35,284 bases of DNA from Oscillospiraceae bacterium. Its GTDB lineage: Bacteria > Bacillota > Clostridia > Oscillospirales > Ruminococcaceae. A model generated the notes under the pieces. It saw only the letters and a program-made list of their open reading frames with translations. It did no database searches and had not been told where the DNA came from. Positions 1-8,570 of this stretch are shown here, piece after piece. The position numbers and the translations under genes were made by a program. The DNA lies in the NCBI GenBank assembly GCA_030533325.1, contig JAUNJJ010000029.1, positions 1-35,284 of the forward strand, written 5' to 3'. Each line of letters begins with the position of its first letter. Position 1 is the first letter of the stretch.

Positions 1-10
1 AGCACATAAT

Positions 11-55
11 AAAGAGGCGTAAATCACGCTGTTGCGTGACCTGCGTCTCTTTTTT
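11..55 (+). terminator. Intrinsic terminator of an upstream gene outside the window
   Basis: The hairpin has an inner stem TCACG/CGTGA and an outer AAGAGGCG-type stem pairing with GCGTCTCTT, and a T run follows. It closes a plus-strand transcript that begins left of the window. Confidence 0.75.
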
Positions 56-152
56 GTTTGTCAGCTGTCAAAGTCAGATATCCAGTCATCCGCGTACATA
101 TTTTAATCAGAACGAGTTATAACCCCATCCCCAAAAAAACTTTTTTACCCCA

Positions 153-181
153 TTGTTTTTTATGCAATTAAATGCTATAAT
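153..181 (+). promoter_or_regulatory. Sigma-A-type promoter of rlmB operon
   Basis: TTGTTT (153-158) and TATAAT (176-181) are separated by 17 bp and lie about 50 bp before the rlmB start. No operator-like repeat is visible. Confidence 0.7.
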
Positions 182-234
182 TAATAATGTATGTTACGTA
201 TCAAAAATAAAATTAAAGTGAGAATGATTACACT

Positions 235-996
235 ATGAACGATAAAATTAATAACCGGAATGATGAAATGAGCCAGAATCTCATACTCGGTAAAAATCCT
301 GTCATAGAGGCGCTCAAAGCCGACCAGCCTGTGGATACAGTATATATCTCGGGTTCGGGAACAGTGTTCAGCAAGATTGCTTCCATGGCACGAAACAACG
401 GAGCAGTTGTTAAAAATGTAAACGACCAGAAACTTCGTCAGATGTGCGGTTCAGCTGCGCATCAGGGGGTAATTGCCGTATGTGCATGCGCAGAATACGC
501 GACCGTTGAGGATATTCTTGAAAAAGCAGAGGAAAAGGGCCATGACCCATTTATAATCATATGCGACGAGATAGAAGATCCTCACAATCTGGGTGCAATA
601 ATACGTACTGCAGAAGCTGCCGGTGCTGACGGAATTATCATACCGAAGAGAAGAAGTGCTTCCCTTAATCAGACCGTTCACAAAACATCTGCCGGAGCGG
701 CAAGCTGGATTCCGGTTGCAAGGGTACCTAATCTTGCATCAGTTATAGATGAACTCAAGGAAAAAAATATATGGATTTACGGAACAGACGCAGAAGGCAC
801 GGATTACACTTCAGCTGACCTCAGAGGCGGAATAGCTCTGGTAATCGGTTCGGAAGGCTTCGGCATGGGAAAACTTATAAAGGATAAGTGTGATTTCCTG
901 CTTAGTCTCCCTATGTTCGGTCATGTCAACTCCCTTAATGCATCTGTAGCTGCAGGTATTTTCATGTATGAAGCTGTAAGACAAAGAAACAGATAA
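235..996 (+). CDS. rlmB: 23S rRNA (guanosine-2'-O)-methyltransferase RlmB, TrmH/SpoU family
   Basis: This is a cytosolic SAM-dependent 2'-O-ribose methyltransferase of the SpoU (trefoil-knot) family, expected to modify the 23S rRNA peptidyl-transferase region. The N-terminal ~80 residues match the SpoU substrate-binding domain (LILGKNPVIEALKA). The catalytic domain shows motif 1 (DPHNLGAIIRTAEAAGADG), motif 2 (ALVIGSEGFGM) and motif 3 (SLPMFGHVNSLNASVAAGI). At 253 aa it has the usual RlmB length. The start at 235 has only a weak AAAGTGAG site 11 bp upstream; ATG 268, just before the conserved block, is an alternative. It is the first gene of an operon with the next CDS, which begins 9 bp after its stop. 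RlmB is preferred over other SpoU members because of the N-terminal domain and the NSLNASVA motif. Confidence 0.93.
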   Translation: MNDKINNRNDEMSQNLILGKNPVIEALKADQPVDTVYISGSGTVFSKIASMARNNGAVVKNVNDQKLRQMCGSAAHQGVIAVCACAEYATVEDILEKAEEKGHDPFIIICDEIEDPHNLGAIIRTAEAAGADGIIIPKRRSASLNQTVHKTSAGAASWIPVARVPNLASVIDELKEKNIWIYGTDAEGTDYTSADLRGGIALVIGSEGFGMGKLIKDKCDFLLSLPMFGHVNSLNASVAAGIFMYEAVRQRNR

Positions 997-1005
997 GGAG
1001 TAAAA

Positions 1006-3558
1006 ATGGCATCGAAAAATTCATATTCAATCGATGATATTTTAAATGAATATTCTTCAGAAGGAGTAAGCATAATCCGGAACAGCAGTGAAAATGAGAA
1101 AACGGCTGAAGAAATCCCTGCGGAAACAGAAAGTGCCGGAGAGGCTGCTGAAGAAACAGCTTCATCTGATGATGTTCAGGAAGAAAATATCGATGAATAT
1201 ACAGAACCAGTAATAAATGATGAAATAAATGAATCTCCGGTATCAGATGATTCTCCGTCAGAAACAGAGGATGAACCGGAGAAAGATATACCACAGGAAA
1301 GTTCTGAATCCGGCACTGACAGCGATGAAGAAGAATACAGCAGCAGAAGGCAGAGCTTTTCATACAGAAGCACAGCAAGATCTCACGACAGACCAAGCAG
1401 GGTAGTTCGTAACCCTGAAGACAATATAAGATATTTAAGGCGTGACCGTGACATATATTCCGGTTCTTCAGACAGCAGCAAAGCAGCAGGAAGGAAAAAA
1501 AGTCACGGTTCTTCGGAAACAAAATCTGACATTTCTGTTCTTGACAGCAGCAGTCCTGAAAACTCATTCATAGGCAGAACAGGAAAGCTCAAAGAAAAGA
1601 TAAAAGATTTAAAAAATGAATTTTTCGGAGCGAAAAGTATATCTGAAAAGAAACAAAGCATAGATCTTAAGTCTGTACCGGAAGTTGATTACTTTTCCAT
1701 CGACGTGGATATAAATGAAGACACTTATACACGCAGTGATTCCGAAAAATCTTCAGGTTTTTTCAGAAAAATCAACAAATCCTTTGAGAAAACTGCCGAA
1801 AACAATCTTGATGACTACAATGCACCCGGAGATGCTTCACTGATTCTTGAGGATCTCTACAGTCTTAAAGGAAATCTCACTGCAAAGTTTTTCATACAGT
1901 TTGCAGCAGCCCTTGCAAGTATATATCTCTCGGCATCGGCACTTTACAATGTTCCGGTACCGTCCTTCCTGAGCAACATCGATTCCCCGCACAAATACAG
2001 CATAACTTTGTTTATCATATCAGCTCTTGTGCTTTTCTCATCATTCCCAATGGTTATCGGCGGTTTCAAAAGTCTTTTCCGTAAAAAAGCTGACTGTGAC
2101 AGCCTTGCAGCAATATCAGTAACTCTCTGTACAGTTGCCGCTGCCATTTCAACAGAAAGTCCGGATATGATACAGTCAGGAAGCATATATATATATACTC
2201 CGGTCGCCGTTACTGCATTTCTTGTAAACACTATCGGCAAACATCTGATTGTAAACAGAGCAATCAATAACTTTGACATGCTCATATCCACTCATAACAA
2301 GTACAGTCTGATATATGTGGATGATGAAGCGAAAGCTGAACAGATTACACGAGGTGTTGTAAACGACTATCCGATTCTTGCAGCCACAAGGAAAACAGGA
2401 TTCGCTCAGGATTTTCTTAAGTACACATACTCCGCCGATATAGCTGACAAGATGTGCAGAAAGTATGTTCCTGCTTCAATGGTAATCTCTGTTGTGCTTA
2501 CACTTCTCTCAGTTATTCTCTGCAGCAAAAATGTTAATACGCTGAGTTTCACCTACATTTCATCAGCACTTTCCATGTTCTTTTCACTGTTCACATGCTT
2601 TGGCATTCCCGTTGTGGTAAATCTGCCGCTCTCAGCAGCAGCTTCCGAAGCAGAATATAACGAAAGCATAATACTCGGGTACCAGAGTGTTGATGACTTC
2701 TATGACACAAATGCACTTGTAGTTGATGCTGCACAGCTTTTCCCTGACTATTCACAGAAGCTATGCTCAATAAAAATGTTCTCAGAAACAAGAATCGACG
2801 ATGCTATAGTAGCTGCAGCGAGTATTGTAAAAAAATCAGGAAGCATATTCTCTGATATGTTCAGCAAAATTGTAGACTACAATGACGATTTGCTTGAAGA
2901 GGTTGAGAACTTCTCGTATGAAGATACTCTCGGTCTCTGCGGATGGATAAAGAACAAACGTATTCTTTTCGGAAACCGTCAGCTTATGATAAACCACAAT
3001 ATAGAGGGAGTACCGCCAAAGTCAAAGGAACATGATATAGCAGGAAACGGATGTATCCCTATGTATCTTTCAGTTTCAGGCAACCTCGCAGCGATATTCA
3101 TCATCAAACTCAAAGCTGACCCTGATGTTTCAGAGCAGGTTTCCGATATAACCTCAAACGGAATTTCACTCATTATAAAAAGCATAGACTCCGCTGTAAC
3201 CGTAACAAGAACTGCCAGACTCTTCGGGATCCCTGAAGACATGGTAAAAATAGCATCATATGAACAGAAAGAATACTGCGACAAAATTACAGCACCAGCT
3301 GAAAAGTCGAGTTCATCAGTAATATGTACTGATACGCTTTCCTCTGCAGCAAAGGCTGTTTCAAATATTAAATACATTCATCACAGTTCACTTACAGCCC
3401 TGGTACTTCAGAGTACATCAGCTGTTCTTGCCGTTATATTCGCAGTTATATTTATGGTTATAGGCATGACAGGCCAGATGACACCTCTTATGCTCATTCT
3501 TTATCACACAATGTGGATATTGATAACACTGCTTATAGTAAAAATAAAGCCAAGATAA
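1006..3558 (+). CDS. Catalytically dead P1B-type ATPase-like membrane protein with long acidic Ser-rich N-terminus
   Basis: 850 aa. Residues 1-~285 are hydrophilic, acidic and Ser/Glu-rich, probably disordered and cytosolic. The rest follows the P1B-type (heavy-metal) ATPase plan: four membrane segments (~290-412), a short A-domain-like loop, a pair (~487-545), a soluble P/N-like region, and a final pair (~793-847). Family-like stretches include KADCDSLAAISVTL (metal pumps have a similar NMDxL block), ADIADKMCRKYVPASMVIS, and LFGNRQLM in the N-like domain. Every catalytic motif is altered: no TGE in the A loop, CFGIP where CPC is expected, VVDAAQLF where DKTGT is expected (~571), no TGDN, and no GDGxND. 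It therefore cannot be an ordinary pump. The homology is inferred from pattern and order. Function is unknown; a scaffold, sensor or regulatory partner is possible. It follows rlmB by 9 bp with a good AAGGAG site, so the two are probably co-transcribed. Confidence 0.75.
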   Translation: MASKNSYSIDDILNEYSSEGVSIIRNSSENEKTAEEIPAETESAGEAAEETASSDDVQEENIDEYTEPVINDEINESPVSDDSPSETEDEPEKDIPQESSESGTDSDEEEYSSRRQSFSYRSTARSHDRPSRVVRNPEDNIRYLRRDRDIYSGSSDSSKAAGRKKSHGSSETKSDISVLDSSSPENSFIGRTGKLKEKIKDLKNEFFGAKSISEKKQSIDLKSVPEVDYFSIDVDINEDTYTRSDSEKSSGFFRKINKSFEKTAENNLDDYNAPGDASLILEDLYSLKGNLTAKFFIQFAAALASIYLSASALYNVPVPSFLSNIDSPHKYSITLFIISALVLFSSFPMVIGGFKSLFRKKADCDSLAAISVTLCTVAAAISTESPDMIQSGSIYIYTPVAVTAFLVNTIGKHLIVNRAINNFDMLISTHNKYSLIYVDDEAKAEQITRGVVNDYPILAATRKTGFAQDFLKYTYSADIADKMCRKYVPASMVISVVLTLLSVILCSKNVNTLSFTYISSALSMFFSLFTCFGIPVVVNLPLSAAASEAEYNESIILGYQSVDDFYDTNALVVDAAQLFPDYSQKLCSIKMFSETRIDDAIVAAASIVKKSGSIFSDMFSKIVDYNDDLLEEVENFSYEDTLGLCGWIKNKRILFGNRQLMINHNIEGVPPKSKEHDIAGNGCIPMYLSVSGNLAAIFIIKLKADPDVSEQVSDITSNGISLIIKSIDSAVTVTRTARLFGIPEDMVKIASYEQKEYCDKITAPAEKSSSSVICTDTLSSAAKAVSNIKYIHHSSLTALVLQSTSAVLAVIFAVIFMVIGMTGQMTPLMLILYHTMWILITLLIVKIKPR

Positions 3559-3565
3559 TCTTAAG

Positions 3566-3597
3566 ATCCGGAGAACAATATTCTCCGGATTTATTTT
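3566..3597 (+). terminator. Terminator of rlmB operon
   Basis: A perfect 10-bp stem, ATCCGGAGAA/TTCTCCGGAT, with loop CAATA and then TTATTTT, lies right after the pseudo-ATPase stop codon. Confidence 0.85.
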
Positions 3598-3635
3598 AAA
3601 ATCAGTCTTTTTCAAAGACAGAACCGGAGGAAAAA

Positions 3636-4700
3636 ATGAAAAAATTAATATGTACCTTACTTTCGCTGAGTCTGATTCTATGTGCATTCACAAGCTGCCG
3701 GGAAAACGGGAAAACACCTGAAAATTCAGTATCAGAAGAGAACTATGTACCTGACAGTGCTTCCGATTTCGTTTATACCGAAACCGAAGAAGGAATAAAA
3801 ATCACCGGATACAAAGGCTCATCTCTCACCGTAAACATACCGGAAGAAATAGACGGAAAACCTGTAACAGCAATTGGTGAATATGCATTTGACGGATTCG
3901 AAGAAACTGACAGCGATGAACAGAAACAGGGAAAAAGCTATAAGGAAAACAATATAAACTCAATAAAATCCGTCCATATTCCTTCAGGAGTTAAAGTACT
4001 TGAAAAGGGTGCATTTACAAACTGTTACTCACTTGAAACTGTAACCCTGCCGGAAGGTCTTGAAAAAATCTGTGAAGGTGCATTTGCCTGCTGTGACGCC
4101 ATAAAATCAGTGACCATACCGTCAACAGTAAAAATTATTGAGGGGTATGTTTTTTACCAGTGTTACGGACTCAGTGAAATAAAAATCGGCAAAAACACAG
4201 AATCCATCGGTGAATATGTATTTCTGAGCTGCAAAAATCTCACATCTGTAAAACTGCCTGATTCAGTTAAGACAGTTGGTACAGGATGCTTTGCTTCATG
4301 CTACGCCCTTACCGAAGCGGAACTCTCATCTTCCATGACAGAAATCCCTGACTACTGTTTCTATGATACTTCAGTCTCAGGAATAAAGCTTCACAAAGGT
4401 ATTACAAGAATAGGCGACCTGGCTTTCTGCCGCTCCTCAGACCTGAGTGAAATAAAAATTCCTTCCTCAGTTGTATCAATAGGTGAAAAAGCATTCTATA
4501 CATGTCCTGTTCTGACTAAGATTGAAATTCCCGAAACTGTAACTGAAATAGGTTCTCAGGCATTCGGATATACAATGGACGCAGAGAAACCGGCTGAAGA
4601 TACTCCTGTCCTTCAGGAAGATTTCACTATAAAAACAAAAAAAGGTTCGGCAGCTGAAAAATATGCCGAAGAAAACGGAATAGCCTGCAAAGCCGGGTAA
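3636..4700 (+). CDS. BspA-type leucine-rich-repeat (LRR_5) lipoprotein
   Basis: 354 aa. The N-terminus is a lipoprotein signal (basic MKK, a hydrophobic stretch, then LCAFTSC with the probable lipidated Cys near residue 20), so the protein should be anchored to the outer face of the membrane. From ~60 to ~320 it is built of ~23-residue BspA/LRR_5 repeats of the form IxIPxxVxxIGxxAFxxCxxLxxV (for example KSVTIPSTVKIIEGYVFYQC). Such repeats act in adhesion or protein binding; the ligand is unknown. RBS ACCGGAGG precedes the ATG. No clear promoter is seen in the 77 bp after the preceding terminator, so it may depend on read-through or an atypical promoter. Calling it a lipoprotein with LRR_5 repeats is secure; a role is not. 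Confidence 0.88.
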   Translation: MKKLICTLLSLSLILCAFTSCRENGKTPENSVSEENYVPDSASDFVYTETEEGIKITGYKGSSLTVNIPEEIDGKPVTAIGEYAFDGFEETDSDEQKQGKSYKENNINSIKSVHIPSGVKVLEKGAFTNCYSLETVTLPEGLEKICEGAFACCDAIKSVTIPSTVKIIEGYVFYQCYGLSEIKIGKNTESIGEYVFLSCKNLTSVKLPDSVKTVGTGCFASCYALTEAELSSSMTEIPDYCFYDTSVSGIKLHKGITRIGDLAFCRSSDLSEIKIPSSVVSIGEKAFYTCPVLTKIEIPETVTEIGSQAFGYTMDAEKPAEDTPVLQEDFTIKTKKGSAAEKYAEENGIACKAG

Positions 4701-4800
4701 TCCTTATTCCCAGATAGAAAATATGGTGATATTCGCAGAAACAAATATTATACTGTATTAGTTATATTCGACAATTTTATTTCATGTATGTAGAAATTCA

Positions 4801-4829
4801 TTGATTTTTCCGTTAATAACCGTTATAAT
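4801..4829 (+). promoter_or_regulatory. Promoter of PAS-GGDEF-EAL / esterase operon
   Basis: TTGATT (4801-4806) and TATAAT (4824-4829) are 17 bp apart, and the start codon follows 40 bp downstream. Confidence 0.7.
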
Positions 4830-4868
4830 TATATTAGATATTTATGTTTATCGGACGGAGGAGAAGAT

Positions 4869-7800
4869 ATGTATTCATCAAAAAACATCTGTTACAATGA
4901 TACAAGCTGCGATTGTTTTTTCATAACTGATACCTGCAATGACAATTTCACCTGTGAATATGACAACAGATTCTCTGAACTCACCGGCTATGATTCCCTT
5001 TCAGATACTGCCGGAAGAGACTTGCTGAAAATAATACATCCTGAAGATCTTGATGAATTTACTAAGGTAAGAGACTCTGTTTCGCCGGCAAACCCTTTTG
5101 AAAGTCTGAACACACGTCTGGTCAGAAGAGACCATTCTGTTGTGTATGTAAGATGCAACATAATATACACAAAAACTGACGATAATTATGATCGTTTAAT
5201 ATATGCATTCTCGATACTCGGCGGAGAGGAATACTTCAGACAGCATGCCGAATTTGTAAAATCAATGCAGCCGGTTATGTTCAAGTTTTACATTGACAGC
5301 AGGTTTCCGTTTTTCTATAACGACAGCTTTCTTAACTTCATAGGATATACAAGGCAGGAAGTGGAAACCAGTACTCCTGATTATGAATCGTTTATGAATT
5401 CATTTGACAGGGAACACTTCGTGCACGCTGTCAAATGTGCAGACAAATCAAACACCATCTCAGCATGCACAATACGAATATATGACAAATCCGGAGCTAC
5501 AAGGTGGATAAACTGTTCGTTTAAAAAAATGACATCGGCTGCCGGGCAGGAATATTTTATAGGTATAGGCGAAGATATTACTGAACAGAAAAAGGCAGAA
5601 AGTGACCTCCGGAAAAACAGGATGCTTCTGAAAAACATTACAGAAAACCTCTCCTGCGCCACACTTGCGCTGAATGAAAATGAAGATAAAGTAGAACTCA
5701 TAAATGCAAACAACGGATTTTTCAGACTCTTTGGATACAGCAGCGAAGAAACAGAAGAATACAGATATAATATTCATTCACTTATCATCCATCCCGATGA
5801 CCACAATGAATTCATTCATAGTCTGATGCGCACAGGTGACAATAAAAGGGATGTTTTTCGTGCACTGTCAGAAGGAAAAACAGTAAAGTGGGTAAGCTGT
5901 GAATCATTCAGTGCACTTGAAAACGGTCGTCCGTGTTTCATATGTACATTCCATGATGTTACGCATATAAAAGAAACAGAAGCAGAACTTAATGCTGTAA
6001 AAAATACACTGGCTTCTTCTGTAATAAAATCAGGAATATTCTTTACTGCTGACTTTTCTGAGAACACTCTCAGTTTTCATGAACTTTTCTGCCACAAATA
6101 CAATATTCCGCCTGTAATAAACAACATGCCTGAAGGAATTTTCAGCACAGGTCTGGTAAATGAATCATTCCGTGAAACCATCTCGGAGCTTTACTACAGT
6201 GTAAAAAACGGCCAGCCGGAAGGAAACTGCACATTCAAATGCAGTCTGCCGGACAGGAGTTCCGCATGGCTTAAACTCAATCTCACCGGCATATACAAAA
6301 GCGAAAAAAACATCTTCAAAGCCATAGGCATGATAACTGATATATCAGAACAGATGGCATTTGACGAAATACAGTCAGATGAAGATAACACAAAGGAAAA
6401 TGAACTGTTTTCATTTGCAGTAAACCTCAGCAGCAATACCGTAATACACTGCTCAGATTCTGACATCATCTCATTTGCACTGACTGAACAGGCAACATAC
6501 AATTCCTCGTTTATTGTTCCGATCTTATCATGCACCTTCCCTGAGGACAGAAGAATGGTTTCTGAAGCACTCTCTCTGAAAAATCTCTGGAAAAACTATT
6601 TTGACGGAAAAAACTGCTTCGAACTGGATTTTCGCATTAAAAGCTCATGCGGTTCATTTATTCCGGCAAAGGCTTTGTTCAGCTATAAAGAGGACGCAAC
6701 GTCAGACAGTGTATTTCTTACACTTTCAGTATTCTCATACGGAGAATATGCAGATATTACCGTTCCGGACAAAGACCCGGAAACTGTAACACCCGGGAAG
6801 CTTCTTCCCAAAACTCCGTTCCGTGCCATGGTTGACGAATATATATCACGGCATGAAAACGACAATACAATCAGTGCGCTCTATATACTTGACCTCAACG
6901 GATTCAAGGATATCAGCCGTATTCACGGTGCAGAAACAGGGCGCAGAATTCTTGATAAAATTTCCTCATCCATACTTTCACTTAAACGCCCAGCTATAGC
7001 AGGAAAAATGTACGGGGATGAATTTCTCATTTTCATAAAAAGAATCGAATCCGCAAATGATCTTAATGTTACGGCAAAACAGCTTTGTGATATATGCAGA
7101 AGAGTAAATGTCCCGGGAATAGACTCAGAGGATATTACCGGCTGCGTTGGCGTTGCCTGTGTTCCTGCTCACGGAAACAGTTTTGACTCCCTGTATAAAA
7201 AAGCAGAGGTTGCAATGTACAACGCCAAAAGATTTGACAGAACACAATATGCGATCTACTCAGAAAACAGTACATATGACAGGAGACAGAGAAATCTCAG
7301 CGAATTCAAATCAAAAGCAGCGGAGATAATCCGAAAGCCCGGCAATGTATACCACCTGTACAATGCAGATATACGCCATTTCCGCAATATAAACCACATT
7401 CTCGGCTATGAAACAGGCGACAAAATACTTCAGGAAGTCTGCAGTATGCTTCAGGAATTTCTGAAACCGGGCGAATATTTTACAAGGATATTTGCAGATA
7501 ATTTTCTTATTCTTACCCGTGTTCATGATGAAGAGGACATAAGAAAAAGAGTAAATGAAGTAAAATACCGTCTCCGGAGGATGAATATTATTGAAGAAAC
7601 TGAAATCAATTTTTCATCCGGAGTAGTAACCATCGATGATTCAAACCGCTGTACAGAATTTGATAAACTTATCGACTGTGCTATTCTCGCCCATGACAGT
7701 GCGAAAAAGCAGGAAGGAACAGCATTTGTAAACTTTGTACCCGGAATGGCCGAGGACGAAATCCACACATACGAAATTCTCAGTGAAATACCTGATGCTG

Positions 7801-8552
7801 TCAGAAACGGACAGATATGCACATTTGTCCAGCCTCAGTTTGATATTCTCAACCGTGAATATGTAAGCATGGAGGCACTGGTAAGATGGAATCATCCTGT
7901 AAAGGGAATGCTTACCCCTGACAAATTTATCGATATATGTGAACAGAACGGTATGATAAGCATTATTGACTTCTGTGTACTCGAACAGATGTGTTCATAT
8001 ATCCGCGAAAGACTCGACGCAAATCTGCGTGTGCTTCCGGTTGCTGTAAACCAGTCCCAGATTACCATACACGAAAAGGGGTACCTGAAAAAACTTACTG
8101 ACCTTGTCGAAAAGTACAGAATCCCGCCCGAGTATATTGAACTTGAGGTAACAGAAAGTGCATGCGTAAATAATCTCAGAGAAACAATTTCCATCCTCAG
8201 TGCACTCAGAGAGTATGGATTCAGAATCTCAATGGACGACTTCGGAACCGGATACTCTACACTTAATCTTCTCAAAGATATTCCTGTTGATGCACTTAAA
8301 ATTGACCGGGCATTTCTTACAGAAAATCTCGTTGAAAAAAAGCCAACAGAAATAATAAAATCAATAACAAATATGGCTCACAACATAAATATCCGTGTTG
8401 TCTGCGAGGGTGTTGAATTTCCGCAGCAGGTTCCCTTCCTCGAAAAAATAGGCTGTGAACTTGCACAGGGATTTCTTTTCGGAAGGCCGATGCCTTACGA
8501 AGAGGTGGCATCTTTCATAGACTCATCGGAAATACCGTGGCCGGCAAATTAA
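4869..8552 (+). CDS. Multi-PAS, tandem degenerate GGDEF, EAL-domain protein (probable c-di-GMP phosphodiesterase)
   Basis: 1227 aa with no signal peptide or membrane segment, so it is a cytosolic sensor. About five PAS-like units cover residues ~15-640 (ITDTCNDNFTCEYDNRFSEL; ...GIGEDITEQKKA; ...FHDVTHIKETEAEL; ...GMITDISEQMAF). Two GGDEF folds follow. The first has MYGDEF at ~714 with its first Gly replaced; the second has only FADNF at ~874. The C-terminal EAL domain (~975-1220) keeps its catalytic signature: MEALVRW (~1001), VNQSQ, ELEVTES, MDDFGTGYSTL (~1122), LKID, CEGVE and QGFLFGRPMP. It should therefore hydrolyse c-di-GMP, while the GGDEF parts are probably allosteric or inactive, the first less certainly. 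RBS GGACGGAGGAG is strong. A dockerin esterase starts 18 bp downstream with no terminator between, so the two are co-transcribed. Confidence 0.92.
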   Translation: MYSSKNICYNDTSCDCFFITDTCNDNFTCEYDNRFSELTGYDSLSDTAGRDLLKIIHPEDLDEFTKVRDSVSPANPFESLNTRLVRRDHSVVYVRCNIIYTKTDDNYDRLIYAFSILGGEEYFRQHAEFVKSMQPVMFKFYIDSRFPFFYNDSFLNFIGYTRQEVETSTPDYESFMNSFDREHFVHAVKCADKSNTISACTIRIYDKSGATRWINCSFKKMTSAAGQEYFIGIGEDITEQKKAESDLRKNRMLLKNITENLSCATLALNENEDKVELINANNGFFRLFGYSSEETEEYRYNIHSLIIHPDDHNEFIHSLMRTGDNKRDVFRALSEGKTVKWVSCESFSALENGRPCFICTFHDVTHIKETEAELNAVKNTLASSVIKSGIFFTADFSENTLSFHELFCHKYNIPPVINNMPEGIFSTGLVNESFRETISELYYSVKNGQPEGNCTFKCSLPDRSSAWLKLNLTGIYKSEKNIFKAIGMITDISEQMAFDEIQSDEDNTKENELFSFAVNLSSNTVIHCSDSDIISFALTEQATYNSSFIVPILSCTFPEDRRMVSEALSLKNLWKNYFDGKNCFELDFRIKSSCGSFIPAKALFSYKEDATSDSVFLTLSVFSYGEYADITVPDKDPETVTPGKLLPKTPFRAMVDEYISRHENDNTISALYILDLNGFKDISRIHGAETGRRILDKISSSILSLKRPAIAGKMYGDEFLIFIKRIESANDLNVTAKQLCDICRRVNVPGIDSEDITGCVGVACVPAHGNSFDSLYKKAEVAMYNAKRFDRTQYAIYSENSTYDRRQRNLSEFKSKAAEIIRKPGNVYHLYNADIRHFRNINHILGYETGDKILQEVCSMLQEFLKPGEYFTRIFADNFLILTRVHDEEDIRKRVNEVKYRLRRMNIIEETEINFSSGVVTIDDSNRCTEFDKLIDCAILAHDSAKKQEGTAFVNFVPGMAEDEIHTYEILSEIPDAVRNGQICTFVQPQFDILNREYVSMEALVRWNHPVKGMLTPDKFIDICEQNGMISIIDFCVLEQMCSYIRERLDANLRVLPVAVNQSQITIHEKGYLKKLTDLVEKYRIPPEYIELEVTESACVNNLRETISILSALREYGFRISMDDFGTGYSTLNLLKDIPVDALKIDRAFLTENLVEKKPTEIIKSITNMAHNINIRVVCEGVEFPQQVPFLEKIGCELAQGFLFGRPMPYEEVASFIDSSEIPWPAN

Positions 8553-8570
8553 TTAAAAGGGTGAATAAAA

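Noticed and set aside
962..1567. A 201-codon Leu/Cys/His-rich minus-strand frame.
   Set aside because: It is antisense to the Ser/Glu-rich N-terminus of the pseudo-ATPase. Its composition is explained by the sense codons, and it has no RBS or promoter.
1006..3558. A working heavy-metal-translocating P-type ATPase.
   Set aside because: The DKTGT, TGE, CPC, TGDN and GDGxND motifs are all replaced; only the framework remains.
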